Shown: positions 63,931-64,000 of the stretch, in pieces
Numbering within the stretch: the stretch's first letter is position 1
Layout: every line of letters starts with the position of its first letter
NCBI GenBank assembly: GCA_963678675.1
Contig: OY783192.1
Span: forward strand, 21,199,174-21,263,173
Direction of reading: 5' to 3'
Source: Xiphydria camelus
Lineage: Eukaryota; Arthropoda; Insecta; Hymenoptera; Xiphydriidae
DNA length: 64,000 bases
The notes under the pieces: generated by a model
Seen by the model: only the letters and a program-made list of their open reading frames with translations
The model's database searches: none
What the model was told of the DNA's origin: nothing
Made by a program: the position numbers and the translations under genes

Positions 63931-64000
63931 ACGCATATATATATATAGAGGCAATGTTCAACGTTCGCCTGGCCTTAGCGTATTTAGCCACTCCAGCGAC

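Larger units (their letters stand above)
58293..63974. mobile_element. 5.7-kb PIF/Harbinger-like element, no visible transposase
   Basis: The ends GGCCAGGCGAACGTTG are exact inverted repeats, flanked by TTA on both sides (58290-58292, 63975-63977). Subterminal motifs point inward in opposite orientation at the two ends (see separate entries). The left terminal 70 bp match the 145-bp MITE at 40850. The right end lacks about 36 bp between the first 16 bp and GCCTCTATA. The interior is a patchwork of MITEs (58986, 59266, 60137, 60918, 61764, 62759) with no transposase. Confidence 0.68.

Overview
The window looks like transposon-dense, gene-poor DNA from an insect nuclear genome. The basis is the mix of families: R1/LOA-like and Jockey-like non-LTR retrotransposons, Ty1/copia, BEL/Pao, an env-bearing gypsy-type (errantivirus-like) element, a mariner/Tc-like transposon, piggyBac remnants and many foldback MITEs. 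A hymenopteran is my guess; the sequence alone does not fix the species. I found no convincing intact host gene, tRNA or rRNA. Some CpG-rich stretches (18232-19086, 40560-40850, 54840-55400) may be host sequence or old promoters.

Layout. 1-1560: 3' part of an R1/LOA-like retrotransposon ending in poly-A, then a GC-rich minisatellite. 2300-9320: MITEs with TA or TTAA target sites, a dead reverse transcriptase fragment and two tandem arrays. 9345-26769: one very large, imperfect, hierarchical palindrome. Its arms (about 9345-15990 and 19087-26769) carry smaller palindromes. Insertions present in only one arm (a 2.0-kb mariner-like element, a PIF/Harbinger-like MITE, an 894-bp MITE) can be dated against the empty site in the other arm. 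26770-37875: a dead copia element split by a complete 7.7-kb gypsy-type element with matching 258-bp LTRs, gag, pol and env. 39319-40505: a foldback MITE next to a piggyBac transposase tail. 40850-42600: palindromic MITEs.

43393-53101 is a degraded BEL/Pao element. Its left LTR is split by a 4.6-kb Jockey-like element with a 13-bp target-site duplication. Its protease region is a tandem array of about six degenerate protease-like repeats, and no reverse transcriptase is visible. 55064-55400 holds five hairpins that share a constant core but have different, self-complementary arms. 58293-63974 appears to be one 5.7-kb element with GGCC-ended terminal repeats, TTA target duplications and oppositely oriented subterminal GGGGACA-type motifs. 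It is full of nested MITEs, and a 145-bp hairpin MITE at 40850 belongs to the same family.

The coding parts are transposon enzymes: endonuclease/reverse transcriptase, Gag-Pol-Env and DDE transposases. Nearly all are broken. The gypsy-type element is the most complete; it has one in-frame TGA in gag and one in env, while pol is open. The three most unusual signals are the five covarying hairpins, the multiplied BEL protease and the four copies of an intron-plus-reading-frame cassette inside the large palindrome.
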